Source: GCA-002733465 sp965230525
Lineage (GTDB): Bacteria; Pseudomonadota; Gammaproteobacteria; Enterobacterales; Kangiellaceae
Assembly (NCBI GenBank): GCA_965230525.1
Contig: OZ246008.1
Location: forward strand, 1,922,001-1,986,000
DNA length: 64,000 bases
Direction: 5' to 3'
Of this stretch, positions 36,460 to 44,784 are shown one piece after another (within the stretch, counting starts at the first letter, position 1; each line of letters starts with the position of its first letter). A program made the position numbers and the translations under genes. A model generated the notes under the pieces. It was not told the origin of the DNA. It made no database searches and saw only the letters and a list, made by a program, of their open reading frames with translations.

Positions 36460-39342
36460 TTATTGACAAGCTTCGCAATCGGGATCGAGTATTGAGCAAA
36501 CTTGAGGTGCTTCTTGAATCGAAGTATCCGTTTGCTCCTCGGTGTTTTTCTCCATTTGGGTCGCACCTAATGAGCGCAAGTAATAGGTAGTTTTTAGTCC
36601 GCGAACCCAAGCCAATTTGTAAAGTTGATCCAGCCGTTTTCCTGATGGTTCAGCCATATAGAGGTTTAGACTTTGTGCTTGGTCAATCCATTTTTGTCTT
36701 CTTGCACCTGCCTCAATCAGCCAACGTGAATCAATTTCAAATGCGGTCGCATAAATCGATTTTATTTCATCAGGGACACGGTTTATGTTTTGTAATGAGC
36801 CATCAAAATATTTGATATCAGCATTCATCACTTCGTCCCACAATCCACGTGTTTTCAATTCGTTAATCAAGTAAGCATTAACCACGCTAAACTCACCAGA
36901 CAAATTAGATTTTACATAGATGTTTTGATAGGTGGGTTCGATGGATTGACTTACACCACAAATATTCGAAATGGTTGCGGTTGGTGCGATGGCTAGACAA
37001 TTACTATTGCGCATGCCGTCTTTTAGCACCTGTTGTCTTAAGGAATCCCAATCAAGTTGGCTGTCTAAATTAAGATCAAAATAGTTTCCTCGCTGTTCAC
37101 CTAAGTTCTTAGCTGAGTCAATGGGCAGGATACCTTGGCTCCAGAGAGAGCCGTCAAACGTCGAATAGCGGCCTCTCTCTTTGGCTAATTCACTCGATGC
37201 TTTGATGGCGTAGTAACTAATAATTTCCATAGAATGGTCAGCAAATTCAACGGCTTGTTCGCTGGCATAAGCGATGTTTTGCTTGTACAGAGAGTCTTGA
37301 AACCCCATCACTCCTAGACCGACCGGACGATGTTGCAAATTAGAATGACGGGCTTGAGGCACACTGTAATAGTTGTAATCCACCACGTTGTCGAGCATTC
37401 GCATTGCCGTGGTGATCGTTCGTTGTAGTTTTTCGGCATCAAGTCCATTTTCGTTGGTGTGTTGCGCCAAATTAATTGAACCCAAATTACACACTGCAAT
37501 TTCCTTTTCGTTGGTATGCAGGGTAATTTCAGTGCACAGGTTAGAGCTATGCACCACGCCCTTGTGTTGATTGGTGTATCGAATATTGCAAGGATCTTTA
37601 AAGGTTATCCAAGGGTGGCCGGTTTCAAAAATCATCCCTAACATCTTGCGCCAAAGATCGACCGCATTTATTTTTTTACTAATAATAAGTTCACCCTTCG
37701 CTGCTTTTTCTTCATAAGCGATATAAGCTTGTTCAAATGCTTGTCCACATAAGTCATGTAAATCGGGTGTTTCTTCAGGCGAAAACAGTGTCCAATGGCC
37801 TTCTTCGCAAACTCGCTTTAAGAATAAGTCGGGGATCCAATTGGCGGTATTCATATCATGGGTTCTACGGCGTTCATCACCGGTATTTTTTCTGAGATCT
37901 AAGAAGTCTTCAATATCGATATGCCAGGTTTCTAAATAGGCGCACATGGCCCCTTTTCGCTTACCACCTTGATTAACGGCTACTGCGGTATCGTTGGCGA
38001 CTTTTAAAAAAGGGACGACGCCTTGGGATTTGCCATTGGTTCCAACGATATGGGAGCCCATGCCGCGAACATTGGTCCAATCGTTACCTAGTCCACCGGC
38101 ATATTTTGACAGCATGGCATTATCTCTAAGGGAGTCGTAAATCCCATAAAGATTGTCAGGGACCGTGGTTAGATAACACGAAGATAGTTGCGGGCGTAAT
38201 GTGCCTGAATTAAACAGGGTTGGGGTAGAACTCATAAAGTCAAAGCTTGACAGTAGGTTGTAAAATTCGATGGCTCGAGATTCGCGATCAACTTCATTAA
38301 TCGCCAAACCCATGGCAACCCGCATAAAAAACGCTTGAGGCATTTCAAAGCGAATGCTATCGCTCTGAATAAAATAGCGATCGTATAAAGTTTGTAATCC
38401 AAGATAGGTGAACTGCCTATCTCGTTCAGGTTTGATAGCGGCGGTCAGCTTTGTTAGATCATAACGTGTCAACTCTTCGTCAAGTAGTTTTAGTTCGGCA
38501 GCTTTGTTTAAGTAGTCCGGAAAATATTCTTTATAGACAAGTTCAAGGTCGATTTCGGCAAAAGAGTGGGAAGATTGATCAACAAAATTGGTTGCTTCAA
38601 TAGCAAGATTAGCCAGTAATAAGCGAGCCGCCAATTGACTGTAGTTCGGCTCTTGATCAATTAAGCTACGAGCACTCAAAACTAAAAGTTCACCTAAGTC
38701 TGATTCATTCATGCCCTCAAAACAGCTTTTTAATGTGGCATCGAAAACCGCTTGGCAATCGATATCTGTAAGTCCTTTTGCGGCAAGATCAATTTGTTGC
38801 TTAATTACCGAGTAGTTAACACTTTTTGACTGTTGGTCGGAATTCATCACCATGATCGATTCAATGGCTGGTGATTCATCAGAAGTGTCTGATGCAACTG
38901 CCTGCAATCGTTCTTGTGCTCGCTCGTTTCGATAAAGCACATAAGCTCTCGCTACTTTCTGTTCTCCAGCGCGCATTAACCCCAGTTCGACTTGATCTTG
39001 GATATCTTCAATATGTAAAACACCTGAATCCGGAAGCCGTCTAATTAGTGCGTTAAACACTTGTTGGCTAATCGTTTCAACTAATTCATGAATTCGAGGA
39101 GAGCTAGCAGCTTGATTTCCCTCTACGGCGATAAAAGCTTTAGTTAATGCGACGGAAATTTTGCTGATATCAAATGGTGTTCGTTTATTGTTCCGACGAA
39201 TCACTGAATAGCTAGCACCTTGTTGTGCTTTATTTTTCTCTTCAACCGTAGGTGGTCTTAGATTTGATTTGCTGGTGACTGATGCGGATGATTGTACATC
39301 CAGCGCTTGTTGCGGTGGTTGAATAGGATTGGTTTCGAGCAT
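36460..39342 (-). CDS. nrdA: Class Ia ribonucleoside-diphosphate reductase alpha subunit (two ATP cones)
   Basis: 960 aa; AGAGGG lies six bases before the ATG. It reduces ribonucleotides to deoxyribonucleotides with NrdB. Two N-terminal ATP-cone regions are seen, about residues 45-135 (YSVIRRNNKRTPFDISKI) and 175-260 (YSVIKQQIDLAAKGL), as in the Pseudomonas aeruginosa enzyme. The catalytic barrel has SSCYLTTVPD (active-site Cys), CAYLETWHIDIEDFLDLRKN, NLCTEITLHTNEKE (Cys/Glu) and APTATISNICGVSQSIEPTY. The C-terminal redox cysteines are in CSILDPDCEACQ. Expression is likely controlled by NrdR and by a cobalamin riboswitch in the 220-bp leader. Confidence 0.95.
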   Translation of the reverse strand: MLETNPIQPPQQALDVQSSASVTSKSNLRPPTVEEKNKAQQGASYSVIRRNNKRTPFDISKISVALTKAFIAVEGNQAASSPRIHELVETISQQVFNALIRRLPDSGVLHIEDIQDQVELGLMRAGEQKVARAYVLYRNERAQERLQAVASDTSDESPAIESIMVMNSDQQSKSVNYSVIKQQIDLAAKGLTDIDCQAVFDATLKSCFEGMNESDLGELLVLSARSLIDQEPNYSQLAARLLLANLAIEATNFVDQSSHSFAEIDLELVYKEYFPDYLNKAAELKLLDEELTRYDLTKLTAAIKPERDRQFTYLGLQTLYDRYFIQSDSIRFEMPQAFFMRVAMGLAINEVDRESRAIEFYNLLSSFDFMSSTPTLFNSGTLRPQLSSCYLTTVPDNLYGIYDSLRDNAMLSKYAGGLGNDWTNVRGMGSHIVGTNGKSQGVVPFLKVANDTAVAVNQGGKRKGAMCAYLETWHIDIEDFLDLRKNTGDERRRTHDMNTANWIPDLFLKRVCEEGHWTLFSPEETPDLHDLCGQAFEQAYIAYEEKAAKGELIISKKINAVDLWRKMLGMIFETGHPWITFKDPCNIRYTNQHKGVVHSSNLCTEITLHTNEKEIAVCNLGSINLAQHTNENGLDAEKLQRTITTAMRMLDNVVDYNYYSVPQARHSNLQHRPVGLGVMGFQDSLYKQNIAYASEQAVEFADHSMEIISYYAIKASSELAKERGRYSTFDGSLWSQGILPIDSAKNLGEQRGNYFDLNLDSQLDWDSLRQQVLKDGMRNSNCLAIAPTATISNICGVSQSIEPTYQNIYVKSNLSGEFSVVNAYLINELKTRGLWDEVMNADIKYFDGSLQNINRVPDEIKSIYATAFEIDSRWLIEAGARRQKWIDQAQSLNLYMAEPSGKRLDQLYKLAWVRGLKTTYYLRSLGATQMEKNTEEQTDTSIQEAPQVCSILDPDCEACQ

Positions 39343-39443
39343 GTTTTCCCTCTACTTGAGAATTTAGCTCGCGCAGAATAGGAAAAGGGGGTTAGCCGAT
39401 GATCCATAGCCTTTACGCGAGGCGAAATGGTTAAAATTTGAGT

Positions 39444-39547
39444 TCATTTCAAACACTAAGTATCGGACTTAAAAAGCTAAATAAGCTTTTATTACCGTTG
39501 CGCGACAGTGCTGGATTCTAACCAGCTTCCTTAGAATTCAATGATTG
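39444..39547 (-). ncRNA. Cobalamin (B12) riboswitch in the nrdAB leader
   Basis: Read on the minus strand, the leader has the conserved riboswitch order: AAGGAAGC, then CTGGTTAGAATCCAGC (stem-loop), then ACTGTCGCGCAACGGTAAT (matching the family's GC-x-G-x-CCCGC-x-ACxGTAA core), a variable hairpin (AAAAGCTTATTTAGCTTTT), and AAGTCCGATAC closing. CTAAG and CTTAG, then CATT and AATG, form the outer stem. An inferred expression platform follows at about 39380-39420, where CCAT...GCCT/AGGC...ATGG can fold. Its place between promoter and nrdA predicts shut-off of class Ia reductase when B12 is available. Confidence 0.8.
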
Positions 39548-39565
39548 TATAAATTTCAAACAAAA

Positions 39566-39612
39566 ACACACGATATAGGTGTTATTTTTGTAGAGTCCAC
39601 AATATAGAGGGT
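39566..39612 (-). promoter_or_regulatory. Two NrdR-like boxes and predicted nrdAB promoter
   Basis: Box 1 (39566-39581, ACACACGATATAGGTG) and box 2 (39597-39612, CCACAATATAGAGGGT) resemble the NrdR consensus ACACWATATATWGTGT. Box 2 is the better match, box 1 weak. Their starts are 31 bp apart, the spacing typical of NrdR pairs. On the minus strand TTGTAT, 17 bp, TATATT could be the -35/-10, with the -10 inside box 2. The transcript would start just upstream of the riboswitch. Confidence 0.6.
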
Positions 39613-39714
39613 TTAATTTTTAAATACAAGAGTTACTCTGTGACAATCTCAAATCTGCTATTAGGATCAAACTTTCGTTAATCTAATAAAAGTCGGGCTA
39701 AAGTACTAGTGTTA

Positions 39715-39726
39715 TTTGTCGACAAT
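39715..39726. promoter_or_regulatory. GntR operator 1 (TTGTCGACAA)
   Basis: A TTGTCGACAA palindrome about 86 bp upstream of the GntR start. It is identical in core to the site at 39767-39778, 52 bp away, about five helical turns. Confidence 0.65.
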
Positions 39727-39766
39727 ATCAGTGTAATTGCTTGAGATTTAGCCAAATTTAGGTAGA

Positions 39767-39778
39767 ATTGTCGACAAT
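39767..39778. promoter_or_regulatory. GntR operator 2 (ATTGTCGACAAT)
   Basis: A perfect 12-bp palindrome 33 bp upstream of the GntR ATG. The second of two equal sites, so cooperative binding or looping by the adjacent GntR protein is likely. Confidence 0.7.
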
Positions 39779-39811
39779 CTGGGTCGATAGCAACGAATAT
39801 TCCCTCAATTA

Positions 39812-40474
39812 ATGAGCCAATTTAACGAAAATCCTATTACAGCCGCTGATAAAACGTTTTTTCAGTTACGTTCGGATATTGTTGAAGGGGAAATCAAAGC
39901 GGGGATTAAACTCAGTGAAGCCGAATTATCCAGTAATTATCAAGTCAGTCGTGCCGTTATTCGAGAAGCGATTAATCGGCTTGAGAGTTGTCATTTGGTC
40001 GAACGAAAAGCCAATGTTGGTGCGCGAGTTGTCGCCTTAACACCCGAAGGGCTGGTTGAGTTATATCAAGTCAGAGAGTCGCTAGAAGGTATGGCGGCGC
40101 GACTAGCGGCTACCAATATGACCGACGAAGAAATTGCCGATTTGAATGAGCTTTTAAACTCGCATTTTCAAACCGTCAAAGGTGGAAAAACTTATTATCA
40201 AGAAGCGGGTGATGTTGATTTTCATTATCGAATTTTATTGGGTAGTAAAAACAAACATTTAATCTCAGTGTTATTCGATGGCATTTATCATTTGATCAGA
40301 ATGTATCGGGTGCAGCTCGGTATGGCCGGACCCAGAGTAACCACAGCATTTGATGAGCATCGGCATATTGTGCAGGCGATATCGAATAGAGATCCCGAAT
40401 TAGCAGAAATATTAATGCGTCGGCATATTTCGTACACTCAGAAAAATCTAGCTGCGAAGTTAGAAAAAGATTAA
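39812..40474 (+). CDS. GntR-family (FadR subfamily) regulator of 2-methylcitrate genes
   Basis: 220 aa. The winged helix at about residues 18-75 has SEAELSSNYQVSRAVIREAI and NRLESCHLVERK; a FadR-like helical C-terminal domain follows, with a putative metal/ligand site (DVDFHYRILLG, DEHRHIVQAI). FadR-type GntR regulators commonly sit at the head of propionate (2-methylcitrate) operons in this class. Here acnD and prpF follow on the same strand. Two TTGTCGACAA sites in its promoter suggest self-control. The ligand could be 2-methylcitrate, but this is not shown. Confidence 0.85.
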   Translation: MSQFNENPITAADKTFFQLRSDIVEGEIKAGIKLSEAELSSNYQVSRAVIREAINRLESCHLVERKANVGARVVALTPEGLVELYQVRESLEGMAARLAATNMTDEEIADLNELLNSHFQTVKGGKTYYQEAGDVDFHYRILLGSKNKHLISVLFDGIYHLIRMYRVQLGMAGPRVTTAFDEHRHIVQAISNRDPELAEILMRRHISYTQKNLAAKLEKD

Positions 40475-40485
40475 AAGATTAAAAG

Positions 40486-40618
40486 AATTCACCACAGAGG
40501 CACAGAGAGCACAGAGTTAGAAGAAACTAAGTAAAAGCTAATATAATTTGATCCGTTTTTTATGTTTTAACAATTTCAAAGTTTTTTCTCTGTGTCCTCT
40601 GTGCCTCTGTGGTAAGAA
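40486..40618. repeat. CACAGAG-type inverted-repeat element, copy 2
   Basis: Left arm ATTCACCACAGAGGCACAG with AGAGCACAGAG; right arm CTCTGTGTCCTCTGTGCC then TCTGTGGTAAGAAT. The arms are near-complementary over about 30 bp. It sits between the GntR gene and acnD, inside the presumed operon. Any transcript through it would form a long hairpin. Confidence 0.8.
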
Positions 40619-40667
40619 TATTTTTGGTTTTGAATTGATTTTCATAAATTTATTATTGGAAAATATC

Positions 40668-43256
40668 ATGAATACAAATTATAGAAAAACTTTAGCAAAC
40701 TCATCGTTAGATTATTACGATACTCGTGAAGCGGTAGATGCAATCGAGGAAGGTGCTTACGCTAAACTTCCATACACATCTCGTGTATTAGCTGAGAATT
40801 TAGTTCGCCGCTGTGAACCGGAAAAACTCACCGACTCTTTAAAGCAAATTATAGAGCGAAAACGAGAACTGGATTTCCCCTGGTTTCCGGCGCGAGTGGT
40901 TTGTCATGATATCCTGGGGCAAACAGCGCTAGTTGATCTTGCTGGCTTGCGTGATGCAATAGCCGATAAAGGTGGCGATCCAGCACAAATCAATCCAGTC
41001 GTTCCCACTCAATTGATTGTTGACCATTCTTTAGCTGTTGAGCATGCTGGATTTGAAAAAGACGCATTTGAGAAAAATCGCGCGATTGAAGATCGTCGTA
41101 ACGAGGATCGTTTTCACTTCATTAACTGGACTAAAACCGCATTTAAAAATGTTGATGTCATTCCGCCGGGGAACGGCATTATGCATCAAATCAATTTAGA
41201 AAAGATGTCACCGGTTATCCAGGCGAGAGAAGGTGTTGCTTTTCCAGATACGTTAGTGGGAACTGACAGTCATACACCGATGGTTGATGCACTTGGTGTT
41301 ATTGCGGTTGGTGTAGGCGGCTTAGAAGCGGAAAGTGTAATGCTAGGTCGTGCTTCTTACATGCGATTACCGGATATAATCGGTGTGGAACTGATCGGTA
41401 AACGTCAACCGGGTATTACTAGTACTGATATTGTTTTAGCTTTAACAGAATTCTTACGTAATGAAAAAGTCGTTTCTAGTTATCTCGAGTTTTTCGGTGA
41501 AGGCGCTTCCAGTTTAACGCTTGGTGATCGGGCAACAATTTCCAACATGACACCAGAATTTGGTGCCACCGCGGCGATGTTTTATATCGACCAGCAAACC
41601 ATTGATTATTTAACCATTACCGGCCGCGATGCTGAACAAGTTAAATTAGTTGAGCAATATGCTAAGCAAACAGGCCTATGGGCGGATGACTTAGCTAATG
41701 CCGAATATGAGCGTGTATTAAAGTTTGATTTATCTTCAGTTGATAGAAATATTGCCGGTCCATCGAACCCCCATGCACGAGTATCGACGGCCGATTTAGC
41801 CAGTAAAGGCATTTCTGGAGTGGTGGAGAATGAAGCGGGCAAAATGCCGGATGGTGCCTGTATTATTGCGGCCATTACCAGCTGTACTAACACTAGTAAT
41901 CCAAGAAACATGATAGCGGCTGGTTTAATCGCACGTAATGCAAACAAACTCGGATTAACTCGTAAACCATGGGTTAAGACATCACTTGCGCCCGGCTCAA
42001 AAGCGGTCCAACTTTATTTGGAAGAGTCCAAACTATTACCAGAGCTTGAGCAACTTGGTTTTGGCGTGGTCGGCTTTGCGTGTACTTCCTGTAACGGCAT
42101 GAGCGGTGCACTCGATCCTAAAATTAAACAAGAAATTGTTGATAGAAATTTATATTCTACAGCTGTTTTATCGGGTAATCGAAACTTTGATGGCCGAATT
42201 CATCCGCATGCAAATGAAGCCTTTTTGGCATCGCCGCCTTTGGTTGTTGCTTACGCGATTGCGGGAACCATTCGATTCGATATTGAGAAAGATATTTTAG
42301 GAACGGATGCCAACGGAAATCCTGTCACTTTAAAAGATATTTGGCCGAGCGATGAAGAAATTGATGCAATCGTTGCCGAGAGTGTTAAACCAGAGCAGTT
42401 CAAAAAAGTTTACGAACCCATGTTTGATTTAAAGGTGGAGTATGGTGAAGAGAATAGCCCATTATACGATTGGCGCCCACAATCAACCTACATTCGCAGA
42501 CCTCCCTACTGGGAAGGTGCTTTAGCGGCTGCTAGAACCATGAAAGGAATGCGCCCACTAGCGGTATTGGGCGACAATATTACCACCGACCATTTATCAC
42601 CGTCGAACGCGATCCAAGCATCGAGTGCCGCGGGTGAATACTTAGCGAAAATGGGATTACCCGAAGAAGACTTTAACTCCTACGCAACTCATCGTGGTGA
42701 TCATCTGACGGCGCAACGCGCAACGTTTGCTAACCCCAAACTATATAACGAAATGGTTAAAGAAGATGGAAAAGTAAAACAAGGTTCTCTCGCGCGAATA
42801 GAGCCAGAAGGTCAAGTCACACGAATGTGGGAAGCGATTGAAACTTATATGCAGCGAAAGCAGCCGCTTATTATTGTTGCTGGCGCAGATTATGGACAGG
42901 GCTCTTCACGTGACTGGGCAGCTAAAGGTGTTCGTCTTGCCGGTGTCGAAGTCATTGTGGCTGAAGGTTTTGAGCGAATTCACCGAACTAATTTAATTGG
43001 TATGGGTGTATTGCCTTTAGAATTTACCAACGGTGAAACCAGACATACTTATGCCATTGACGGAACTGAAACTTTCGATGTGGAAGGTAATCCAGCACCG
43101 GGTGCCGCATTGAACGTTGTAGTCAATCGAATCAATGGTGAAAGCGTTAAAATCCCAGTCAAGTGTCGATTGGATACCGCGGAAGAAGTGTCGATTTATT
43201 CGGCGGGTGGAGTATTGCAAAGATTTGCGCAAGACTTCCTCGAAGCTAACGGATAA
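40668..43256 (+). CDS. acnD: 2-methylcitrate dehydratase, Fe-S (AcnD)
   Basis: 862 aa from ATG 40668, giving the expected MNTNYRKTLANSSLDYYDTR. An upstream frame extension reaches 40548 but runs through the repeat element and is not real. The aconitase-type [4Fe-4S] enzyme dehydrates 2-methylcitrate; its product needs PrpF. Cluster cysteines are in ITSCTNTSNPRN and GFACTSCNGMSG. HDILGQTALVDLAGLRDAI, RRNEDRFHFINWTKTAFKNV and AGADYGQGSSRDWAAKG are family signatures. It is followed by a hairpin repeat and then prpF 85 bp downstream. Confidence 0.93.
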   Translation: MNTNYRKTLANSSLDYYDTREAVDAIEEGAYAKLPYTSRVLAENLVRRCEPEKLTDSLKQIIERKRELDFPWFPARVVCHDILGQTALVDLAGLRDAIADKGGDPAQINPVVPTQLIVDHSLAVEHAGFEKDAFEKNRAIEDRRNEDRFHFINWTKTAFKNVDVIPPGNGIMHQINLEKMSPVIQAREGVAFPDTLVGTDSHTPMVDALGVIAVGVGGLEAESVMLGRASYMRLPDIIGVELIGKRQPGITSTDIVLALTEFLRNEKVVSSYLEFFGEGASSLTLGDRATISNMTPEFGATAAMFYIDQQTIDYLTITGRDAEQVKLVEQYAKQTGLWADDLANAEYERVLKFDLSSVDRNIAGPSNPHARVSTADLASKGISGVVENEAGKMPDGACIIAAITSCTNTSNPRNMIAAGLIARNANKLGLTRKPWVKTSLAPGSKAVQLYLEESKLLPELEQLGFGVVGFACTSCNGMSGALDPKIKQEIVDRNLYSTAVLSGNRNFDGRIHPHANEAFLASPPLVVAYAIAGTIRFDIEKDILGTDANGNPVTLKDIWPSDEEIDAIVAESVKPEQFKKVYEPMFDLKVEYGEENSPLYDWRPQSTYIRRPPYWEGALAAARTMKGMRPLAVLGDNITTDHLSPSNAIQASSAAGEYLAKMGLPEEDFNSYATHRGDHLTAQRATFANPKLYNEMVKEDGKVKQGSLARIEPEGQVTRMWEAIETYMQRKQPLIIVAGADYGQGSSRDWAAKGVRLAGVEVIVAEGFERIHRTNLIGMGVLPLEFTNGETRHTYAIDGTETFDVEGNPAPGAALNVVVNRINGESVKIPVKCRLDTAEEVSIYSAGGVLQRFAQDFLEANG

Positions 43257-43270
43257 AAGATAAAACATTA

Positions 43271-43306
43271 TTCACCACAAAGGCAAGCTTTGCCTCTGTG
43301 GTGAGA
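43271..43306. repeat. CACAGAG-type repeat, copy 3 (short hairpin form)
   Basis: TTCACCACAAAGGCAAG and CTTTGCCTCTGTGGTGAG pair over about 16 bp with a single mismatch, as one compact hairpin. It lies between acnD and prpF, 14 bp after the acnD stop. It looks like a collapsed form of the longer elements upstream and may reduce readthrough. Confidence 0.75.
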
Positions 43307-43340
43307 TGTCTTTTGACTTTCAATTACTTAGGAATTCAGT

Positions 43341-44519
43341 ATGAGTTTTTTACCACAAATTAAAATTCCAGCGACTTATATGCGTGGCGGAACCAGCAAA
43401 GGGGTTTTTTTTAACCTGACAGATTTACCTGAGTCGGCACAAGTACCCGGCGAGTCTCGAGACGCGATGTTGCTCAGAGTAATTGGTAGCCCCGATCCAT
43501 ACGGAAAACAAACCGATGGAATGGGCGGGGCGACTTCCAGCACCAGCAAAACCGTTATTCTTTCTAAAAGTACTCAAGCTGATCATGATGTTGATTATTT
43601 ATTTGGTCAAGTTGCCATCGACCGACCTTTTGTTGATTGGAGCGGAAACTGCGGAAACCTGACCGCTGCGGTTGGCTCATTTGCCATTTCAAATGGCTTA
43701 GTTGATGCGCAACGAATTCCAGAAAACGGTATCGCGGTTGTCAGAATTTGGCAAGCTAATATTAAAAAAACAATCATTGCTAATGTGCCAATGAGTAACG
43801 GTGAAGTTCAAGAAACAGGTGATTTTGAACTAGACGGTGTTACCTTTCCAGCTGCTGAAGTTCAAGTTGAATTTATCGACCCTTCGTCTGCAGATAGCGC
43901 AATGTTTCCAACTGGCAATATTGTTGATGAATTAGAAGTTCCAGGAATAGGCACGTTTCAAGCAACCATGATTGCCGCTGGAATTCCTACGATCTTTCTT
44001 AATGCAGAAGATATCGGTTATCAAGGCACTGAACTTCAGGGTGACATTAATGGCGATGACAAAGCACTAAAAATATTTGAAACCATTCGTGCTTACGGTG
44101 CTGTAAAGATGGGTCTAATTAACGATATCAGCGAAGCGGCTGGTCGTCAGCACACACCAAAAGTAGCATTCGTTGCCCCAGCGGCAGATTATGTTTCGTC
44201 GAGTGGAAAGCAAATTAGTAAGGATGATATTGATCTTAATGTGCGAGCATTATCAATGGGACTTTTGCACCATGCCATGATGGGGACTGCTGCGGTTGCC
44301 ATCGCGACGGCGGCCGCCATTCCTGGAACACTTGTTAATCTCGCTGCCGGTGGCGGTGAAAGAAATGCTGTTCGCTTTGGTCACCCATCGGGGACATTAA
44401 AAGTCGGAGCAAAAGCCAGTTGCGTTGATGGACAATGGTCGGTTGATAAAGCAATTATGAGTCGGAGTGCAAGAGTTTTAATGGAAGGCAGTGTTCGTAT
44501 TCCAGGTGGCTCGTTTTAA
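43341..44519 (+). CDS. prpF: 2-methylaconitate cis-trans isomerase
   Basis: 392 aa; AGGA is ten bases before ATG 43341. Together with AcnD it turns 2-methylcitrate into 2-methylisocitrate precursor 2-methylaconitate. Family sequences: IPATYMRGGTSKGVFFN near residues 10-25, GSPDPYGKQTDGMGGATSST, DWSGNCGNLTAAVGSFAI, and HHAMMGTAAVAIATAAAIPG. The length is typical. A short hairpin, ATCTGCG/CGCAGAT at 44535-44563, follows the stop codon and may terminate. prpB and prpC are not adjacent. Confidence 0.92.
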   Translation: MSFLPQIKIPATYMRGGTSKGVFFNLTDLPESAQVPGESRDAMLLRVIGSPDPYGKQTDGMGGATSSTSKTVILSKSTQADHDVDYLFGQVAIDRPFVDWSGNCGNLTAAVGSFAISNGLVDAQRIPENGIAVVRIWQANIKKTIIANVPMSNGEVQETGDFELDGVTFPAAEVQVEFIDPSSADSAMFPTGNIVDELEVPGIGTFQATMIAAGIPTIFLNAEDIGYQGTELQGDINGDDKALKIFETIRAYGAVKMGLINDISEAAGRQHTPKVAFVAPAADYVSSSGKQISKDDIDLNVRALSMGLLHHAMMGTAAVAIATAAAIPGTLVNLAAGGGERNAVRFGHPSGTLKVGAKASCVDGQWSVDKAIMSRSARVLMEGSVRIPGGSF

Positions 44520-44534
44520 ACAATTATATAGTTT

Positions 44535-44563
44535 ATCTGCGTTTATCTAGTGTAAGCGCAGAT
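44535..44563 (+). terminator. Hairpin after prpF
   Basis: ATCTGCG (44535-44541) and CGCAGAT (44557-44563) form a 7-bp stem. No T-run follows, so its function as a terminator is uncertain. Confidence 0.4.
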
Positions 44564-44784
44564 GGAGTTAAATGGAATTTATCGCAACGTTTAATTCGTT
44601 ATTATTTATTGGATACCTAGTTAGGTTTATCAAGTGATTTCAAGCGGTTCTAACAATTGAAGAAATTTTTGGTCGTCCACAAATAAAAATAACCCAAAAT
44701 ATTAGTCAGGCTTATCAATGGTTATAAAGTGGCTGTCTAGTTGCTAAGAACTCAGATATAAATCAATAATAAGGAGATACTAAA

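Noticed and set aside
40548..40667. In-frame N-terminal extension of acnD
   Set aside because: It runs through the CACAGAG repeat element, and the family N-terminus begins exactly at ATG 40668.
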